This document shows positions 15,622 through 16,606 of a DNA stretch of 16,606 nucleotides, piece after piece. This DNA comes from JBFEYJ01 sp041546305 (GTDB lineage: Bacteria > Pseudomonadota > Gammaproteobacteria > Thiohalomonadales > Thiohalomonadaceae), in NCBI GenBank assembly GCA_041546305.1, contig JBFEWO010000052.1, positions 1-16,606 on the forward strand. The letters run 5' to 3'. The notes under the pieces were generated by a model that was not told the DNA's origin, ran no database searches, and worked only from the letters and a program-made list of their open reading frames with translations. A program made the position numbers and the translations under genes. Each line of letters starts with the position of its first letter. Position 1 is the stretch's first letter.

Positions 15622-16606
15622 GTACGGTATTTTCTGGCGACTGGCTGGTGTCCTGTCCAGGGTAGTCGAGGGTATAGTGCAGGCCACGACTTTCCTTGCG
15701 GGCCATCGCTGAGCGGATGATCAGATCGGCGACAACAGCCAGGTTTCTCAACTCCAGCAGATCGTTTGATACGCGGAAATTACTGTAGTATTCGGCAATC
15801 TCCGCGCTTAGCAGATCGACGCGACGCTTGGCCCGCTGCAAGCGTTTATTGGTGCGCACGATGCCGACGTAGTCCCACATAAAGCGGCGCAGCTCCTCCC
15901 AGTTGTGAGAGACCACCACCTCTTCATCAGAATCGGTGACCCGGCTTTCATCCCAGGGCGGAAGCTCGTCGGGCATCTCGAGCGATGCGAGCTGGGTCTG
16001 AATATGTCTGGCAGCAGACTGGCCAAACACCAAGCACTCCAGCAGTGAGTTGCTCGCCAGGCGGTTGGCGCCGTGCAGCCCGGTGAAAGTCACCTCGCCG
16101 ATGGCGTAGAGGCCAGGCAGGTCGGTCCGCCCATGGATGTCGGTTATCACTCCGCCACAAGTGTAGTGTGCGGCTGGAACCACGGGCAGTGGCTCGCGGG
16201 TCATGTCGAAACCGTATTCCAGGCAGCGTTCGTAGATGGTGGGAAAGTGTTCCTTGATAAACTCGGCCGGTTTGTGGCTGATGTCGAGATAGACACACTC
16301 GGCGCCAAGGCGTTTCATTTCGTGGTCGATGGCTCGCACCACGATGTCGCGTGGCGCCAACTCCCCTCGGGGATCGAACTTCTGCATGAAGCGTGTACCA
16401 TCGGGCAACAGCAGCTTTCCCCCTTCACCTCTGACCGCCTCGGTAATGAGAAAACTTTTGGCCTTGGGATGGTAGAGACACGTGGGATGGAACTGGCTGA
16501 ATTCCATATTGGCGACCCGGCAGCCGGCCCGCCAGGCCATAGCAATGCCGTCACCGGTCGATAGGTCAGGATTGGTAGTATAGAGGTATACCTTACTGGC
16601 GCCGCC
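15569..16606 (-). CDS. nadB: L-aspartate oxidase NadB (N-terminus beyond window edge)
   Basis: NadB is the FAD enzyme that oxidises L-aspartate to iminoaspartate, the first step of de novo NAD synthesis. The frame is open to the right edge, so 345 C-terminal residues are visible of about 540 expected. They begin GAASKVYLYTTNPDLSTGDG and continue with family blocks GIAMAWRAGCRVANMEFSQF, ITEAVRGEGG and LAPRDIVVRAIDHEM. These are followed by HYTCGGV, GLYAIGEVTFTGLHGANRLA and SNSLLECLVFG. The helical C-terminal domain contains MWDYVGIVRTNKRL and RKESRGLHYTLDYP. Gln/Glu- and Arg-containing active-site segments match E. coli NadB. The final 20 or so residues are poorly conserved and overlap the ygfX 3' end on the other strand. 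Fumarate reductase/SdhA share the fold, but this sequence is specific to NadB. Confidence 0.97.
   Translation of the reverse strand, partial: GGASKVYLYTTNPDLSTGDGIAMAWRAGCRVANMEFSQFHPTCLYHPKAKSFLITEAVRGEGGKLLLPDGTRFMQKFDPRGELAPRDIVVRAIDHEMKRLGAECVYLDISHKPAEFIKEHFPTIYERCLEYGFDMTREPLPVVPAAHYTCGGVITDIHGRTDLPGLYAIGEVTFTGLHGANRLASNSLLECLVFGQSAARHIQTQLASLEMPDELPPWDESRVTDSDEEVVVSHNWEELRRFMWDYVGIVRTNKRLQRAKRRVDLLSAEIAEYYSNFRVSNDLLELRNLAVVADLIIRSAMARKESRGLHYTLDYPGQDTSQSPENTVLIPPNFQCRTEDVCVRA

Overview
The window is a housekeeping stretch of a gammaproteobacterial chromosome. RatA, RatB, BamE, Fur, RecN, NadK, DnaK, RF2, LysS, YgfZ, YgfX and NadB all read like gammaproteobacterial versions. An hrcA gene with a perfect CIRCE operator is absent from enterics but present in several other gammaproteobacterial lineages. 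Together with a Tat-exported DsrE-like protein, this suggests a sulfur-metabolising group such as Chromatiales or relatives. The lineage is inferred from gene content only. I see no phage, IS element, CRISPR array, tRNA or rRNA.

Layout. (1) Positions 1-1100: the 3' part of ratA, overlapping ratB, facing bamE (minus strand). (2) 1065-3339: fur, divergent from bamE, with a likely self-regulated promoter inside the bamE start. fur converges on recN, and an inverted repeat there carries both stop codons. (3) 1642-4213: nadK-recN, a tight minus-strand pair. (4) 4276-9377: the heat-shock operon hrcA-grpE-dnaK-dnaJ, headed by a sigma70-type promoter and CIRCE. A palindromic element sits between dnaK and dnaJ. 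(5) 9470-10851: a Tat-exported DsrE-family protein and dapB. (6) 11050-13678: prfB, with the classic programmed +1 frameshift, then lysS, ending at a strong bidirectional terminator. (7) 13876-14946: ygfZ (minus strand). (8) 15154-16606: a YgfX-like membrane protein with no adjacent sdhE, overlapping tail to tail with nadB, which runs off the right edge.

How the genes fit together. The hrcA operon forms a self-contained stress circuit: HrcA represses its own operon through CIRCE, and GrpE, DnaK and DnaJ form the refolding machine. prfB and lysS are translation genes joined as in E. coli. NadB (NAD synthesis) and NadK (NADP synthesis) are linked by pathway but are not adjacent. The order bamE/fur/recN and dnaK-dnaJ-...-dapB matches what is common in Pseudomonas-like genomes. 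After dapB the usual carA-carB-greA run is replaced by prfB-lysS, so a rearrangement junction probably lies near 10852-11049.

No clearly new multi-gene system is visible. The most unusual items are the dnaK-dnaJ palindrome with mirrored 7-base periodicity, the exported DsrE-like protein within the chaperone/dapB neighbourhood, the YgfX gene lacking its SdhE partner, and the fur/recN repeat built on two stop codons.
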